DNA of 64,000 nt, from positions 1 through 64,000 of the forward strand of contig NZ_QRUF01000009.1 of assembly GCF_003458415.1 (NCBI RefSeq), in the 5' to 3' direction. The notes beneath the pieces are model-generated. The model saw only the letters and a list, made by a program, of their open reading frames with translations, did no database searches and was not told the origin of the DNA. The position numbers were made by a program, and so were the translations under genes. Within the stretch, counting starts at the first letter, position 1. Every line of letters begins with the position of its first letter. Positions 51,122 to 59,890 of the stretch are shown here, piece by piece. The DNA comes from Collinsella sp. AF25-2LB (GTDB taxonomy: Bacteria > Actinomycetota > Coriobacteriia > Coriobacteriales > Coriobacteriaceae).

Positions 51122-51261
51122 GCGGGCCGCAAGTGCCCCAGGTTGCCGTGAAAGAGGAGCGACGCGTACTTCGGTACGCGAGCGACGGCTTGAACGGCAA
51201 GATGGGGTGCTTGCGACCCGCGCAGCGTCGAGCAGTTACGCGGTTTGGAAAACCGCGTAAC
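51122..51261. repeat. Nested palindrome, core family II, copy B
   Basis: 18-bp arms (51122-51139, 51204-51221; one mismatch and one wobble) flank a 64-nt core with inner stem CGCGTAC-TTCG-GTACGCG (51163-51180). Core text GTGAAAGAGGAG..GCGTACTTCGGTACGCG..TTGAACG matches the minus strand of the copy at 40.8 kb. The associated GTTACGCGGTTT/AAACCGCGTAAC hairpin lies at 51235-51261, three nt past the ettA stop. Confidence 0.8.
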
Positions 51262-51264
51262 GAT

Positions 51265-52950
51265 CTAGTCGCGCGTCAGCTTACGGTGAATACGATGCGG
51301 CTGGGCTGCGTCCTCACCCAGGCGCTCGATACGGTTGGCCTGATAGGCCTCAAAGTTGCCCTCGAACCAATACCAGTTGCCCGGATTCTCGTCGGTGCCC
51401 TCCCACGCCAGAATGTGCGTGGCGACGCGGTCCAGGAACATACGATCGTGGCTAATGACCACCGAGCAGCCCGGGAACTCGAGCAGCGCCGCCTCGAGCG
51501 AGGACAGCGTCTCGACGTCGAGGTCGTTCGTGGGCTCGTCGAGGAGCAGCAGGTTGCCGCCCTGCTTGAGCGTGAGCGCCAGGTTCAGACGGTTGCGCTC
51601 GCCACCGGAGAGTACGCCAGCGCGCTTCTGCTGGTCCTGGCCCTTAAAGCCAAAGCTCGCCACGTACGCGCGGCTGGGGACCTCGGTCTCGCCGACCATC
51701 ATGTGGTCCAGACCATCCGAGACGACCTCCCACAGGTTCTTGTCGGGGTCGATGCCAGAACGGTTCTGATCGACATAGGAGATCTTGACGGTCTCGCCCA
51801 CCTCGAGCTCGCCCGAAGTCAGCGGCTCCAGGCCCACGATGGTCTTGAAGAGCGTAGTCTTGCCCACACCGTTGGGGCCGATGACGCCCACGATGCCGTT
51901 ACGCGGCAGGGTGAAAGAAAGGTCGTCGATGAGCACGCGACCGTCGAATTCCTTGTGCAGGTGATGGGCCTCGAGCACCTTGTTACCCAAACGCGGTCCA
52001 ACGGGAATGCGGATATCGGTCCAGTCGAGCTTCTGGCTTGCGCGGGCCTCGGCCTCCATCTCCTCGTAGCGAGCCAGACGGGCCTTGTTCTTTGCCTGGC
52101 GAGCCTTGGGCGAGCTGCGTACCCACTCGAGCTCGGCCTCCATGCGCTTGGCGAGCTTGGCGTCGCGGTTGCCCTGCGCCTCGATACGGGCGGCCTTGGT
52201 CTCCAGATACGTGGAGTAGTTGCCCTTGTAGGGATAAAGGTGACCGCGGTCGACCTCGCAGATCCACTCGGCAACGTTATCCAGGAAGTAGCGATCGTGC
52301 GTGACGGCAAGCACCGCGCCCTGGTAGTTGTGCAGGAAGTGCTCGAGCCACAGGATCGACTCGGCGTCCAGGTGGTTCGTGGGCTCGTCGAGCAGCAGCA
52401 GGTCGGGAGCTTCGAGCAGCAGCTTGCACAGGGCCACGCGACGGCGCTCGCCGCCGGAAAGTACGTTGACCGGCATGTCGGAATCGGGCAGCTGCAGGGC
52501 GTCCATGGCCTGGCCGAGCTTGGAATCGATATCCCAGCCGTCGGCGGCGTCGATCTCGTCCTGGAGCTTTCCCATCTCGGCCATGAGGGCGTCCATGTCG
52601 CAATCCGGGTCGCACATCTCCTCGCCGATCTTGTTGAAGCGATCGACCTTGGCGATCATGTCGCCAAATGCCATGCGCACGTTCTCGATGACGGTCTTGT
52701 CGTCGTCGAGCGGCGGCTCCTGCTGCAGGATACCCACGGTGTAGCCGGGGGTGAGCTTGGCATCGCCGTTGGAGACCTCCTCGATGCCGGCCATGATCTT
52801 GAGCAGGGTCGACTTGCCCATACCGTTGGGGCCCACGACGCCGATCTTGGCACCGGGGTAGAAGCTCAGGGTCACGTCGTCAAGGATCACCTTGTCGCCA
52901 TGGGCCTTGCGAGCCTGATACATCTGATAAATGAACTCCGCCACAGTCAT
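51265..52950 (-). CDS. ettA: Energy-dependent translational throttle protein EttA (ABC-F ATPase)
   Basis: A 561-residue ABC-F ATPase that binds the ribosomal E site and gates elongation by the ATP/ADP ratio. Both Walker A motifs (GPNGMGKST, GPNGVGKTT), both signature LSGGE motifs (LSGGERRR, LSGGERNR) and both LLLDEPTN motifs are present, with the arm domain between them. It has no membrane part. The AAGGAG site is two bases before ATG. A CCTCTCCG/CGGAGAGG hairpin lies 30-60 bp upstream. Confidence 0.94.
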   Translation of the reverse strand: MTVAEFIYQMYQARKAHGDKVILDDVTLSFYPGAKIGVVGPNGMGKSTLLKIMAGIEEVSNGDAKLTPGYTVGILQQEPPLDDDKTVIENVRMAFGDMIAKVDRFNKIGEEMCDPDCDMDALMAEMGKLQDEIDAADGWDIDSKLGQAMDALQLPDSDMPVNVLSGGERRRVALCKLLLEAPDLLLLDEPTNHLDAESILWLEHFLHNYQGAVLAVTHDRYFLDNVAEWICEVDRGHLYPYKGNYSTYLETKAARIEAQGNRDAKLAKRMEAELEWVRSSPKARQAKNKARLARYEEMEAEARASQKLDWTDIRIPVGPRLGNKVLEAHHLHKEFDGRVLIDDLSFTLPRNGIVGVIGPNGVGKTTLFKTIVGLEPLTSGELEVGETVKISYVDQNRSGIDPDKNLWEVVSDGLDHMMVGETEVPSRAYVASFGFKGQDQQKRAGVLSGGERNRLNLALTLKQGGNLLLLDEPTNDLDVETLSSLEAALLEFPGCSVVISHDRMFLDRVATHILAWEGTDENPGNWYWFEGNFEAYQANRIERLGEDAAQPHRIHRKLTRD

Positions 52951-53028
52951 TTCTCCTTATCTAGCTGCGGAAATCTTCTCCCCCTCTCCGTTTTGGAAAA
53001 AGCGGAGAGGCAGTTCGCGCGTTCTAAT

Positions 53029-53056
53029 AAAAAGGGGCATGGTTGCCCACACCCCC
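53029..53056 (-). terminator. Terminator downstream of the sdpRI genes
   Basis: A GGGG/CCCC-based hairpin with inner TGG/CCA pairs, followed by TTTTTATT on the minus strand. Confidence 0.6.
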
Positions 53057-53121
53057 TAATACTACCTGGGAAAAGTCCCCCGGAACATACTATGAACTGC
53101 GTACGCTAGTTTTCCGCAACC

Positions 53122-53826
53122 TTAACGAGCGGCTCGCTGCGATTTGCGCCACAACAGATACGAGTAGACGTAGACGGCTCCAACCGAACCAAACGCCAGA
53201 ACCGCAATCACCGCGGCGACGACTTCACTCGAAAGCACGCTGCCTGCCACGCCCATCACAATCAGGCCAATACCTAGCACCATAAAGCAGGCGCCGCCAA
53301 AACGCTGCGTACGGCGCCAGTTCTCGGGATCGGCAAGCGCCCAGGGTGTCTTGATACCGAGCGTATAGTTCTGCTTCACACGCGGCAAGTAGTTGCCTAC
53401 GCCGATGAACAGCAAACCGACAACACCGGAAATCAGCACGTTAACCGAACCGACCGCCGGCACCACGCCCCAGACCGTAAGCTCTCCCAGCCAGCTTATG
53501 GCACACATGAACAAGGTGAAGGCGATTACGAAGCCCTGGTAGAACTTGCCCGAGGTTCGATATGCCTCACCTTTGGGGTCGATGCGCGGCACCACGCAGA
53601 ACATTGCGAGAAGCGCCAGAGGCAGCACGCCGAGCGCGGAGGCCATCCAGCTAGGACCCCAACCGTCGACGGCGCCGTTCGCGCCCCAGTGCGTGGGAAT
53701 CTGCGCAGGCAAGCTCGGCATCACCATGAGGTGCGCTACGACATTGGCGACGCACAGAGCGACCAGCGCAATCCACACGCGCGACGATACCCCCGTGGGG
53801 TGAATGCCCTTGTTTTCGTTATTCAT
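53122..53826 (-). CDS. SdpI-family membrane protein
   Basis: A 234-residue membrane protein with a DUF1648 opening (MPSLPAQIPTHWGANGAVDGWG) and the SdpI signature GNYLPRVKQNYTLGIKTPWAL. There are about six helices. In Bacillus, SdpI both gives immunity to the SdpC toxin and sequesters SdpR. Here the ArsR-type regulator overlaps its start by 8 bases, but no SdpC-like toxin gene is in the window. It is probably autoregulated. Confidence 0.85.
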   Translation of the reverse strand: MNNENKGIHPTGVSSRVWIALVALCVANVVAHLMVMPSLPAQIPTHWGANGAVDGWGPSWMASALGVLPLALLAMFCVVPRIDPKGEAYRTSGKFYQGFVIAFTLFMCAISWLGELTVWGVVPAVGSVNVLISGVVGLLFIGVGNYLPRVKQNYTLGIKTPWALADPENWRRTQRFGGACFMVLGIGLIVMGVAGSVLSSEVVAAVIAVLAFGSVGAVYVYSYLLWRKSQRAAR

Positions 53827-54097
53827 CCTTATCACCTTCCGTGTTTGTAAAGCCCATAAACCAACCGATCAAGTCCTGCATGACGGTGGTGTTTAAGCTG
53901 TAAACGATGTTTTGGCCATGGCGCTCGTCGATCACCAACCCGGCGTTTTTGAGCGTCGCCAAGTGATGGCTCAGCGACGGCTTACTGATATCGAAATGCT
54001 CGGCAAGCTCCCCCGCCGTGCAATTGCCCTCGCGCAGCAACTCCAAAATGCGCCGTCGCGTTGGATCGGCAAGCGCCTTAAAACCCTCTCCCGGCAT
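53819..54097 (-). CDS. ArsR/SdpR-family autorepressor
   Basis: A 92-residue winged-HTH repressor (FKALADPTRRRILELLREGN, then LSHHLATLKNAGLV). No metal-binding cysteine pair is seen, so it fits the SdpR rather than the metal-sensing type. The start is set by AGGAGG four bases before ATG 54097. It is translationally coupled to the SdpI gene. Confidence 0.88.
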   Translation of the reverse strand: MPGEGFKALADPTRRRILELLREGNCTAGELAEHFDISKPSLSHHLATLKNAGLVIDERHGQNIVYSLNTTVMQDLIGWFMGFTNTEGDKDE

Positions 54098-54131
54098 AAG
54101 ACCTCCTCTCATCATCTCTCATGACGCGCAC

Positions 54132-54169
54132 ACTATACTCGATATTTAGATGTTTGTCTAACTATCTAA
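54132..54169 (-). promoter_or_regulatory. sdpRI promoter with overlapping operator
   Basis: On the minus strand -35 TAGACA (54155-54160) and -10 TATAGT (54132-54137) are separated by exactly 17 bp. The spacer and -35 hold the dyad TTAGATGTTTGTCTAA (54146-54161) and a second half-copy GTCTAACTATCTAA, a natural binding site for the ArsR-type repressor encoded downstream. Confidence 0.65.
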
Positions 54170-54396
54170 TCTTGTACTCAAAAAAATAGCCGCCTCCGCG
54201 TAATGCGAAGACGGCCACTTCTCACGCTACAAACGTGTTTTGGAGTTGGCCAACCCGCTGCAACGGGTGCCATCTGCTTCAATCTTATGCGAACCCCGAT
54301 CCCATTTCAACAAGCCCAAGGGCTCAAATGGAATCGCGATAACACCTATAATGGCGATAGCTAAAACACGATTCGCTTCCCCATCGGAGGATGTCT

Positions 54397-55191
54397 ATGA
54401 CCGAAACCGCTGCCGCTCTCGTCGAGACACGCGACACCAAGCTCGAGATCATCATGGGCCGCGAGGCACTCGATAAGCTCGCCGATGCTACGGTGCTGGT
54501 GCTCGGCTGCGGAGGCGTGGGCTCCAACTGCTGCGAGGCACTCGCCCGCGGCGGCATCGGTCATTTCGTCATTCTGGACAAGGACATCATCGCGCCCAGC
54601 AATATCAATCGCCAGGCCATCGCCTTTCACAGCACCATCGGCAAGCGCAAAGTGGACGTGATGGATGCCATGATTCGCGATATCAATCCCGCCGCCACCG
54701 TTATCAAGCGCACCGAATACCTGCTGAGCGACAACATCGACGAGTTCTTCGCGAGCGTTTTGGAGCAGACGGGTGGCAAGCTCGACTACGTCGTCGACGC
54801 CATCGACACCATCTCGGCCAAGCTTACCATTGCCAAATATGCTCAGGACCACGGCATTCGTTTGGTTAGCTCCATGGGCGGGGCCAACAAGCTCCATCCC
54901 GAGTGCCTCCGCTTTGCCGACATTTTCGATACGGTACGTGACCCCATGAGCCGCATCATGCGCAAAGAATGTAAGAAGCGCGGCATCAAGAGCCTACATG
55001 TACTGTTTAGCTGCGAGGAATCGGTTAAGACACAGCCCCGCGACCCTTCCAATATCCACGAGCGCACCGAGTTGGGCACCGCCAGTTTTATGCCGCCCAT
55101 CATGGGTCAGATGATCGCCGGCGAGGTTATCCGCCAGATCAGCGGGCGCGGCACCGAGCGCGTACGCGCCGACGGCCAACGCCTGGACTAG
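54397..55191 (+). CDS. tcdA: tRNA threonylcarbamoyladenosine dehydratase (TcdA/CsdL)
   Basis: A 264-residue E1-like (ThiF/MoeB) ATP-dependent enzyme forming cyclic t6A37 in tRNA. It has the adenylation motif VLVLGCGGVGSNCCEALARG, DKDIIAPSNINRQ, the DAIDTI region and the Cys of LFSCEE. A TATAAT box lies at 54347-54352. The start follows GGAGGATGTCT. The next gene starts 14 bp on. Confidence 0.9.
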   Translation: MTETAAALVETRDTKLEIIMGREALDKLADATVLVLGCGGVGSNCCEALARGGIGHFVILDKDIIAPSNINRQAIAFHSTIGKRKVDVMDAMIRDINPAATVIKRTEYLLSDNIDEFFASVLEQTGGKLDYVVDAIDTISAKLTIAKYAQDHGIRLVSSMGGANKLHPECLRFADIFDTVRDPMSRIMRKECKKRGIKSLHVLFSCEESVKTQPRDPSNIHERTELGTASFMPPIMGQMIAGEVIRQISGRGTERVRADGQRLD

Positions 55192-55205
55192 CAGGATGTC
55201 CTGCG

Positions 55206-55988
55206 ATGGAACCGCAATTCTTTGACACGCATTGTCATCTTGATTTGATGCTCGGCCCCGATGCTGCAGCCAGTGAGTCGGCGGCGTCGGGTCTGGGGCT
55301 CTTTGACTGCGGGGTCGACCCACGCGACTTTTCGGCCGCAAACGAGCGCGCCCGTCGCCTACCAGGCGTCATCGCTGGCGTTGGGCTCCACCCCTGGTGG
55401 CTCGCCGACGGCCGCTGCGGTCCTGCCGAAGTCGATCTGCTTTGCGAAGTTGCTGCCCAAGAGCGCTACATCGGCGAGGTGGGACTCGACTTTTCCGCAC
55501 GCTTTGCCGGAAGTGAGCCGCTACAAATACAGGCATTTGACCGGCTCTGCGATACACTCGTGCAGCATCCTCTTACCGGGCGCGTGATATCAATTCACGC
55601 CGTTCGTTCGGCAGGAGCCGTACTGGACGTCCTCGAATCGCATGGACTACTCATCCCAAACCCCGACTCCCCCGTTATCATCTTCCACTGGTTTAGCGGC
55701 ACTTCGGACGAACTCGTCCGCGCGCGTGATGCGGACTGTTATTTTTCCGTCAACGAACGCATGCTCGCGTCTAAACGAGGACGCGAATACGCACGACAGA
55801 TTCCACTCGATCGTTTACTGCTCGAGACCGATGCACCAGCGGAGGCAAACACAGAAACAAGCGCGCAGTCGCTCATCAAATCGCTCACAAGGACCTCAAT
55901 GCGCATTGCCTCACTCAAAAACTGTGACGCTAAGCACATTGAGTCGGCAGTTTTAGCAAATGCGCGCTCTGTATTTGACCTTCGCTAA
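55206..55988 (+). CDS. TatD-family metal-dependent hydrolase
   Basis: A 260-residue TIM-barrel metal-dependent deoxyribonuclease-like protein. Metal ligands are in DTHCHLD, the Glu of IGEVGLDF, the His of IIFHWFSG and the Asp of LLLETDAP. It is in the same transcript as tcdA. The usual family role is 3'-5' exonuclease or DNA repair. Confidence 0.85.
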   Translation: MEPQFFDTHCHLDLMLGPDAAASESAASGLGLFDCGVDPRDFSAANERARRLPGVIAGVGLHPWWLADGRCGPAEVDLLCEVAAQERYIGEVGLDFSARFAGSEPLQIQAFDRLCDTLVQHPLTGRVISIHAVRSAGAVLDVLESHGLLIPNPDSPVIIFHWFSGTSDELVRARDADCYFSVNERMLASKRGREYARQIPLDRLLLETDAPAEANTETSAQSLIKSLTRTSMRIASLKNCDAKHIESAVLANARSVFDLR

Positions 55989-55996
55989 CCCCTGTG

Positions 55997-56221
55997 GGCA
56001 AAAAATGTCAAATATGAGTACTGTTGCAAATCCAGTAACATTATTTTACGGCAAAATAGTGCCTTGATAATGTACAGCCATCCATTATCAAGGCACTTTA
56101 AGGTGGTTAAAGTCATTTTTAGCAGGTTTTAATCGCTCGCAGACACCCAACTAGGCCCTCAAAAGCTTAATTTCGCTGTTACTAAATTAGTGACAGTACT
56201 CATATTTAGCATTTTTTGTCC
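55997..56221. repeat. AT-rich MITE-like nested palindrome
   Basis: Two 43-44-bp imperfect inverted arms (55997-56039, 56178-56221; about 80% identical, both with AAATATGAGTACTGT) flank an AT-rich centre. Near its left side the centre holds a perfect 15-bp hairpin AGTGCCTTGATAATG/CATTATCAAGGCACT (56058-56072, 56083-56097). It fills the whole convergent gap between TatD and PfkB. No transposase is present. It may be a miniature transposable element or a structured RNA. Confidence 0.75.
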
Positions 56222-56266
56222 ATGGAGTCCCGGGAGGCGACAATTCGACTCCCCGGGACTGCTCAC

Positions 56267-57130
56267 CTATTCGGAAATCGGCACTCCATGGCCCCAGGAG
56301 CCTTCCATGCCGCATACGGTCGAAGCAAACCCCGCCGCAAAGTCGAGTGCACGCTCGATGGCCTCGGCACCATCCTCGCCACGCTTGACGGAATCGAGGT
56401 AACACATCAGGAACGAAGTCAGGAATGAGTCGCCCGCACCCATGGTGTCCTTCATATCCGTTACCGGCTTAGCCAGTTGGCGGTAATAACGATCGCCATC
56501 ATAGGCAATGCAGCCCTCAGCGCCAGCCGTTGCCGATACGAAACGCGGACCTAGGCTCCTCACCCATGCCAGACGCTCGCGAATCTCATCCTCACTCGCG
56601 GCGTCTGCCGCGCTAAAGAACGCGAAGTCAACGTAGGGAGCAATCTGCTCGTAGTACTCGTCGGTCGAATCGTCCGAGAAGTCAAACGAAACCGTGATGC
56701 CCGCGGCCTTCAACTTGGGAAGTTCACGCTCGGTAAAGCAATAGTTGCCCGAGTGGACTACGTCGAACTGCTTCACGTACGCAAGGTCAAAGCGATCGAG
56801 CACATAGCGCGCATCACCACGGATGCCGCCCTCATTGGAGCCAAGGAAAACACGGTCGCCGTTAACGACGGTCACGCGCGCAGCACCATTCTCACCGATG
56901 AGCTGCTTGCATTTGGCTAGTTCAACGTCCTCATCTTCAAGACTCGCAATCACGTGCTCGGCAGCAGCGTCATTACCAAAGATGCCCATATACGCGGAGC
57001 GCGCGGCTCCGCATTTCTTGGCATACACGGCAAAGTTCACCGCATTGCCACCCGGATACATCGTGCGAATATGCTCGTAGCGGTCGACGACGTTGTCGCC
57101 AAACCCCAGTGCGCTCACGTTAAATGCCAT
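56267..57130 (-). CDS. PfkB-family sugar kinase (FrlD-like)
   Basis: A 287-residue ribokinase-fold kinase with PGGNAVNFAVYAKKCG and the ATP/anion-hole motif DTMGAGDSFLTSF. It resembles fructoselysine 6-kinase. No frlB deglycase or transporter is beside it, so the substrate is uncertain. Two HAD phosphatases and deoC follow upstream on the same strand. Confidence 0.83.
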   Translation of the reverse strand: MAFNVSALGFGDNVVDRYEHIRTMYPGGNAVNFAVYAKKCGAARSAYMGIFGNDAAAEHVIASLEDEDVELAKCKQLIGENGAARVTVVNGDRVFLGSNEGGIRGDARYVLDRFDLAYVKQFDVVHSGNYCFTERELPKLKAAGITVSFDFSDDSTDEYYEQIAPYVDFAFFSAADAASEDEIRERLAWVRSLGPRFVSATAGAEGCIAYDGDRYYRQLAKPVTDMKDTMGAGDSFLTSFLMCYLDSVKRGEDGAEAIERALDFAAGFASTVCGMEGSWGHGVPISE

Positions 57131-57189
57131 AGCGCGCCCCTCTCTTATGCCAACGGAACCACTGTTGTGACAGCAGTACCGCCCAGGAT

Positions 57190-57849
57190 CTACGCGAGTT
57201 CCAGTAGCTCCGGCAGCTGGTCGATAATCTTGTCCGCGGCATCCTGGCTAAAGCCAAAGCGCTCCTCGCGCTTGGCAATGACCGTCAGGCCGGCTCGCTT
57301 ACCCGCGGTAATGCCCGGAACGGAATCCTCAACGCAGCAGCAGCGATTCGCGGGCAGCCCCAGCAGGTCCAGCGCATGCAGGTAGATGTCGGGCTCGGGC
57401 TTGCTCTCCTTAAACTGCTCGCCGCTCACCACATACTCAAAGGCATCCGACAGCCCGCACGCATTGAGCACTTCCTCGATGCTATCCATGGGAGACGAGC
57501 TGGCAAGCGCCACGCGAACGCCCCGGCGCGGCAGCTCTCGAATCGTATCCACGGCGCCTGGGTTAATCAAAGTCTGATAGTCGCGCGGACGCTCATGCGC
57601 CCACTCATCCCAACGGGCCAACGCTTCCTCGCCAGTAAAATGCCCCTTACCGGCGCGCTCAAACCAATCGACCAGCATATGCAGGAAGAACTGATGCGAG
57701 GTACCAACCTGCCCATTCAACTCCTCTTGAGTCAGGTTAAGCCCAAGCTCCTTGGCAAACGCGGCAGTCTCGCCCAGGTAGTAATACTCGGTATCGACAA
57801 TGACGCCGTCCATGTCAAAGATAACGGCGTCGAACGGAAATGCGGACAC
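57190..57849 (-). CDS. HAD hydrolase, beta-phosphoglucomutase-like
   Basis: A 219-residue HAD phosphatase with motif I FDMDGVIVDTE, motif II SSSP, the Lys of KESKPEPDI and motif III CCVEDSVPG. The GTG start at 57849 is preceded by GGGAGGG, so it is preferred over the longer frame. It is close to PfkB (60 bp), and the three genes may process sugar phosphates together. Confidence 0.85.
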   Translation of the reverse strand: MSAFPFDAVIFDMDGVIVDTEYYYLGETAAFAKELGLNLTQEELNGQVGTSHQFFLHMLVDWFERAGKGHFTGEEALARWDEWAHERPRDYQTLINPGAVDTIRELPRRGVRVALASSSPMDSIEEVLNACGLSDAFEYVVSGEQFKESKPEPDIYLHALDLLGLPANRCCCVEDSVPGITAGKRAGLTVIAKREERFGFSQDAADKIIDQLPELLELA

Positions 57850-57912
57850 GGCACCCTCCCTAACAAAAGGGCGCCTGTAAGCAGGCGCCCGAACCATGCA
57901 TTATCGGCGATT

Positions 57913-58755
57913 CTAACCCAGCAGCTTATCCAACGCCACCGCAATACCGTCTTCGTTGTTATTGGCGGTCACCATCTGGGCTACCGCCTTAACCTCATCG
58001 ACTGCGTTGCCCATGGCAACACCGGTGCCGGCCCACTCAATCATGGACTTGTCGTTCTGGCCGTCACCAAACGATACGACCTCGCTGGCATCGATACCGA
58101 GCTTGGGCAGGGCGCCCTCGAGCGCGCGGGCCTTGTCGATACCAGGCGCCGTGTACTCAAAGTACCAGTCGGCCGTAAACATACCCGAAAGCGTCTGCCT
58201 AAAGGGCGTATACATCTCCTCGTAATGCGCCTGCAGGTAGGCCGGATCGCCCGCCGTCAGCAGCTTGTCCACGGGATAAGCGTCCGCGACCTCATGCAAG
58301 CTCTCGACCTCGCGGATCTTAAGGTCGCACGCATCGCGCTCGTATTTGACGATGTTTTTCTGCGAACCGTCCGGCAGTGTGATCATGCAGCGATACGAGT
58401 CCTCGACATGCAGATCGCGACCGAGCGAAATCATAGGGATCACGTCAAAATTACGCAGGTGATCAATCAAGCGATGCAATTCGTCGGCAGGCATAGCCTG
58501 ATCGAACAGTACCTCGTCGGTCTGGGCATCGACGACGTGAGCGCCGTTAAAGGCCACCAGCAAACCATCATGGTTCTGAAGGTCGAGCTCCTGGGCCAAG
58601 GCGTGAAGACCCCATACGGGACGGCCCGATGCCAAGATGAGCTTAATGCCCGACTCCTGCGCCGCGAGCAGCTTCTCGCGCGTACGCGGGCTAATCACTT
58701 TCTGATCGTTGGTGAGCGTACCGTCGATATCCATCGCGATGGCTTTGATTGCCAT
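57913..58755 (-). CDS. Cof-type HAD phosphatase
   Basis: A 280-residue HAD-IIB phosphatase with motif I AMDIDGTLTNDQ, motif II ILASGRP, a C2-type cap and motif III VSFGDGQNDKSMIEWAG. The start is fixed by GGGAGG. Members dephosphorylate sugar phosphates or pyridoxal phosphate. Confidence 0.87.
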   Translation of the reverse strand: MAIKAIAMDIDGTLTNDQKVISPRTREKLLAAQESGIKLILASGRPVWGLHALAQELDLQNHDGLLVAFNGAHVVDAQTDEVLFDQAMPADELHRLIDHLRNFDVIPMISLGRDLHVEDSYRCMITLPDGSQKNIVKYERDACDLKIREVESLHEVADAYPVDKLLTAGDPAYLQAHYEEMYTPFRQTLSGMFTADWYFEYTAPGIDKARALEGALPKLGIDASEVVSFGDGQNDKSMIEWAGTGVAMGNAVDEVKAVAQMVTANNNEDGIAVALDKLLG

Positions 58756-58904
58756 ATATGCCTCCCTGTCATTGAACAACCTTGTCTGAGCCATCATACA
58801 GAACACCCATCGCGACTCCGTTTACAACGGGCAAAAAGTCATATTGTCTCGAACATGAACAGCGTGTGGTCGTGAAGCTTTATCGCTCAGGTCAAATACG
58901 TCTG

Positions 58905-59579
58905 CTAGCGACGCTCATCCGTCGGTGCGCCCTCGACGATCGCGATGCCCGCCGATGCACCTAACGCGCTGGCGCCGGCCTCGATGAATGCGCAGGCCTC
59001 TTCGTAATTATGGATACCGCCCGCCGCCTTGATTGCCACGGCATCGCCGAGCACCTCGTGCATCAGCCGCACGTCCTCGAGCTTAGCACCGCCAAAGCTT
59101 CTGCCGGTCGATGTCTTAAGGAATCCCGGCTTGGCCTCCAGCGCGATCTCGCATACACGGCGCTTGGCGGCGTCGTCGCCGTCCAGCTTGCACATCTCGA
59201 CGATTACCTTGTCAGTGATGCCATGCGCGCGACAAAAATCAGCAATGGTAGTCATCTCGCGCTCGATGGCATCAAAATCGCGGTTCTCGATCGACCTCTG
59301 ATTCAAAACGTAGTCAATCTCGGTAAAGCCACACGCAGCGTATTCCTCAAACCTCGCAAGCTTCTCCTCAAGCGCCATAGTGCCCTGGGGAAAGTCGATA
59401 GCGCCGGCAAGGATGATGTCAGAGTCCTCGAGCATGGCGCGGCCCGTCTCGTACTCCTGCAGGTTCGCAAATACGCAGCGAAAGTTGTACTTTAACGCCT
59501 TCTCGACATATTGCTCAAACGTGTCCTCGGGGGCATCGATATAGTCGATGTATTTGTTGATGGGTTTGGCAAGCGTCAT
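58905..59579 (-). CDS. deoC: Deoxyribose-phosphate aldolase
   Basis: A 224-residue class I aldolase splitting deoxyribose 5-phosphate to glyceraldehyde 3-phosphate and acetaldehyde. The Schiff-base Lys is in FLKTSTGRSFGG and the second active-site Lys in VAIKAAGGI, with VIVEMCKLDGDD before. It ends the minus-strand sugar phosphate cluster. Confidence 0.93.
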   Translation of the reverse strand: MTLAKPINKYIDYIDAPEDTFEQYVEKALKYNFRCVFANLQEYETGRAMLEDSDIILAGAIDFPQGTMALEEKLARFEEYAACGFTEIDYVLNQRSIENRDFDAIEREMTTIADFCRAHGITDKVIVEMCKLDGDDAAKRRVCEIALEAKPGFLKTSTGRSFGGAKLEDVRLMHEVLGDAVAIKAAGGIHNYEEACAFIEAGASALGASAGIAIVEGAPTDERR

Positions 59580-59799
59580 GCTGGGCCTCCTTGTTCAGGA
59601 CTGACAACCGATTCGTGGTTTCACGCGAAAAACCACGTTCAATGTACGCCCGGCATGCAAGGACAGCGTCCGCATTCCGACAAGTGGTATGAAATTAGTT
59701 GTAAACGTATATTTACAGACAGCGAATGGCACCGCACGCGGATGCCGACAGCAAGACATCCCCCCCCTCAATACACCCTCATGCCCATTTAAATAGCAA

Positions 59800-59890
59800 G
59801 GGGCCCGTATCTGTTGGGATACGGGCCCCTTTCGGCCGTGACCTATCTCAGCAACAAAGACTACTTGCGGTGAGCGCGGTAGAACTCGAT
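59800..59890. repeat. Left copy of pgi 3' end with terminator (att-like repeat)
   Basis: Hairpin GGGGCCCGTATC/GATACGGGCCCC (59800-59829), followed by a 32-bp stretch (59859-59890) that encodes on the minus strand Ile-Glu-Phe-Tyr-Arg-Ala-His-Arg-Lys-stop, matching the pgi C-terminus at 63367-63398 at 30 of 32 bases. The 29 nt between the two parts have diverged. No further pgi sequence lies to the right. Confidence 0.8.
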
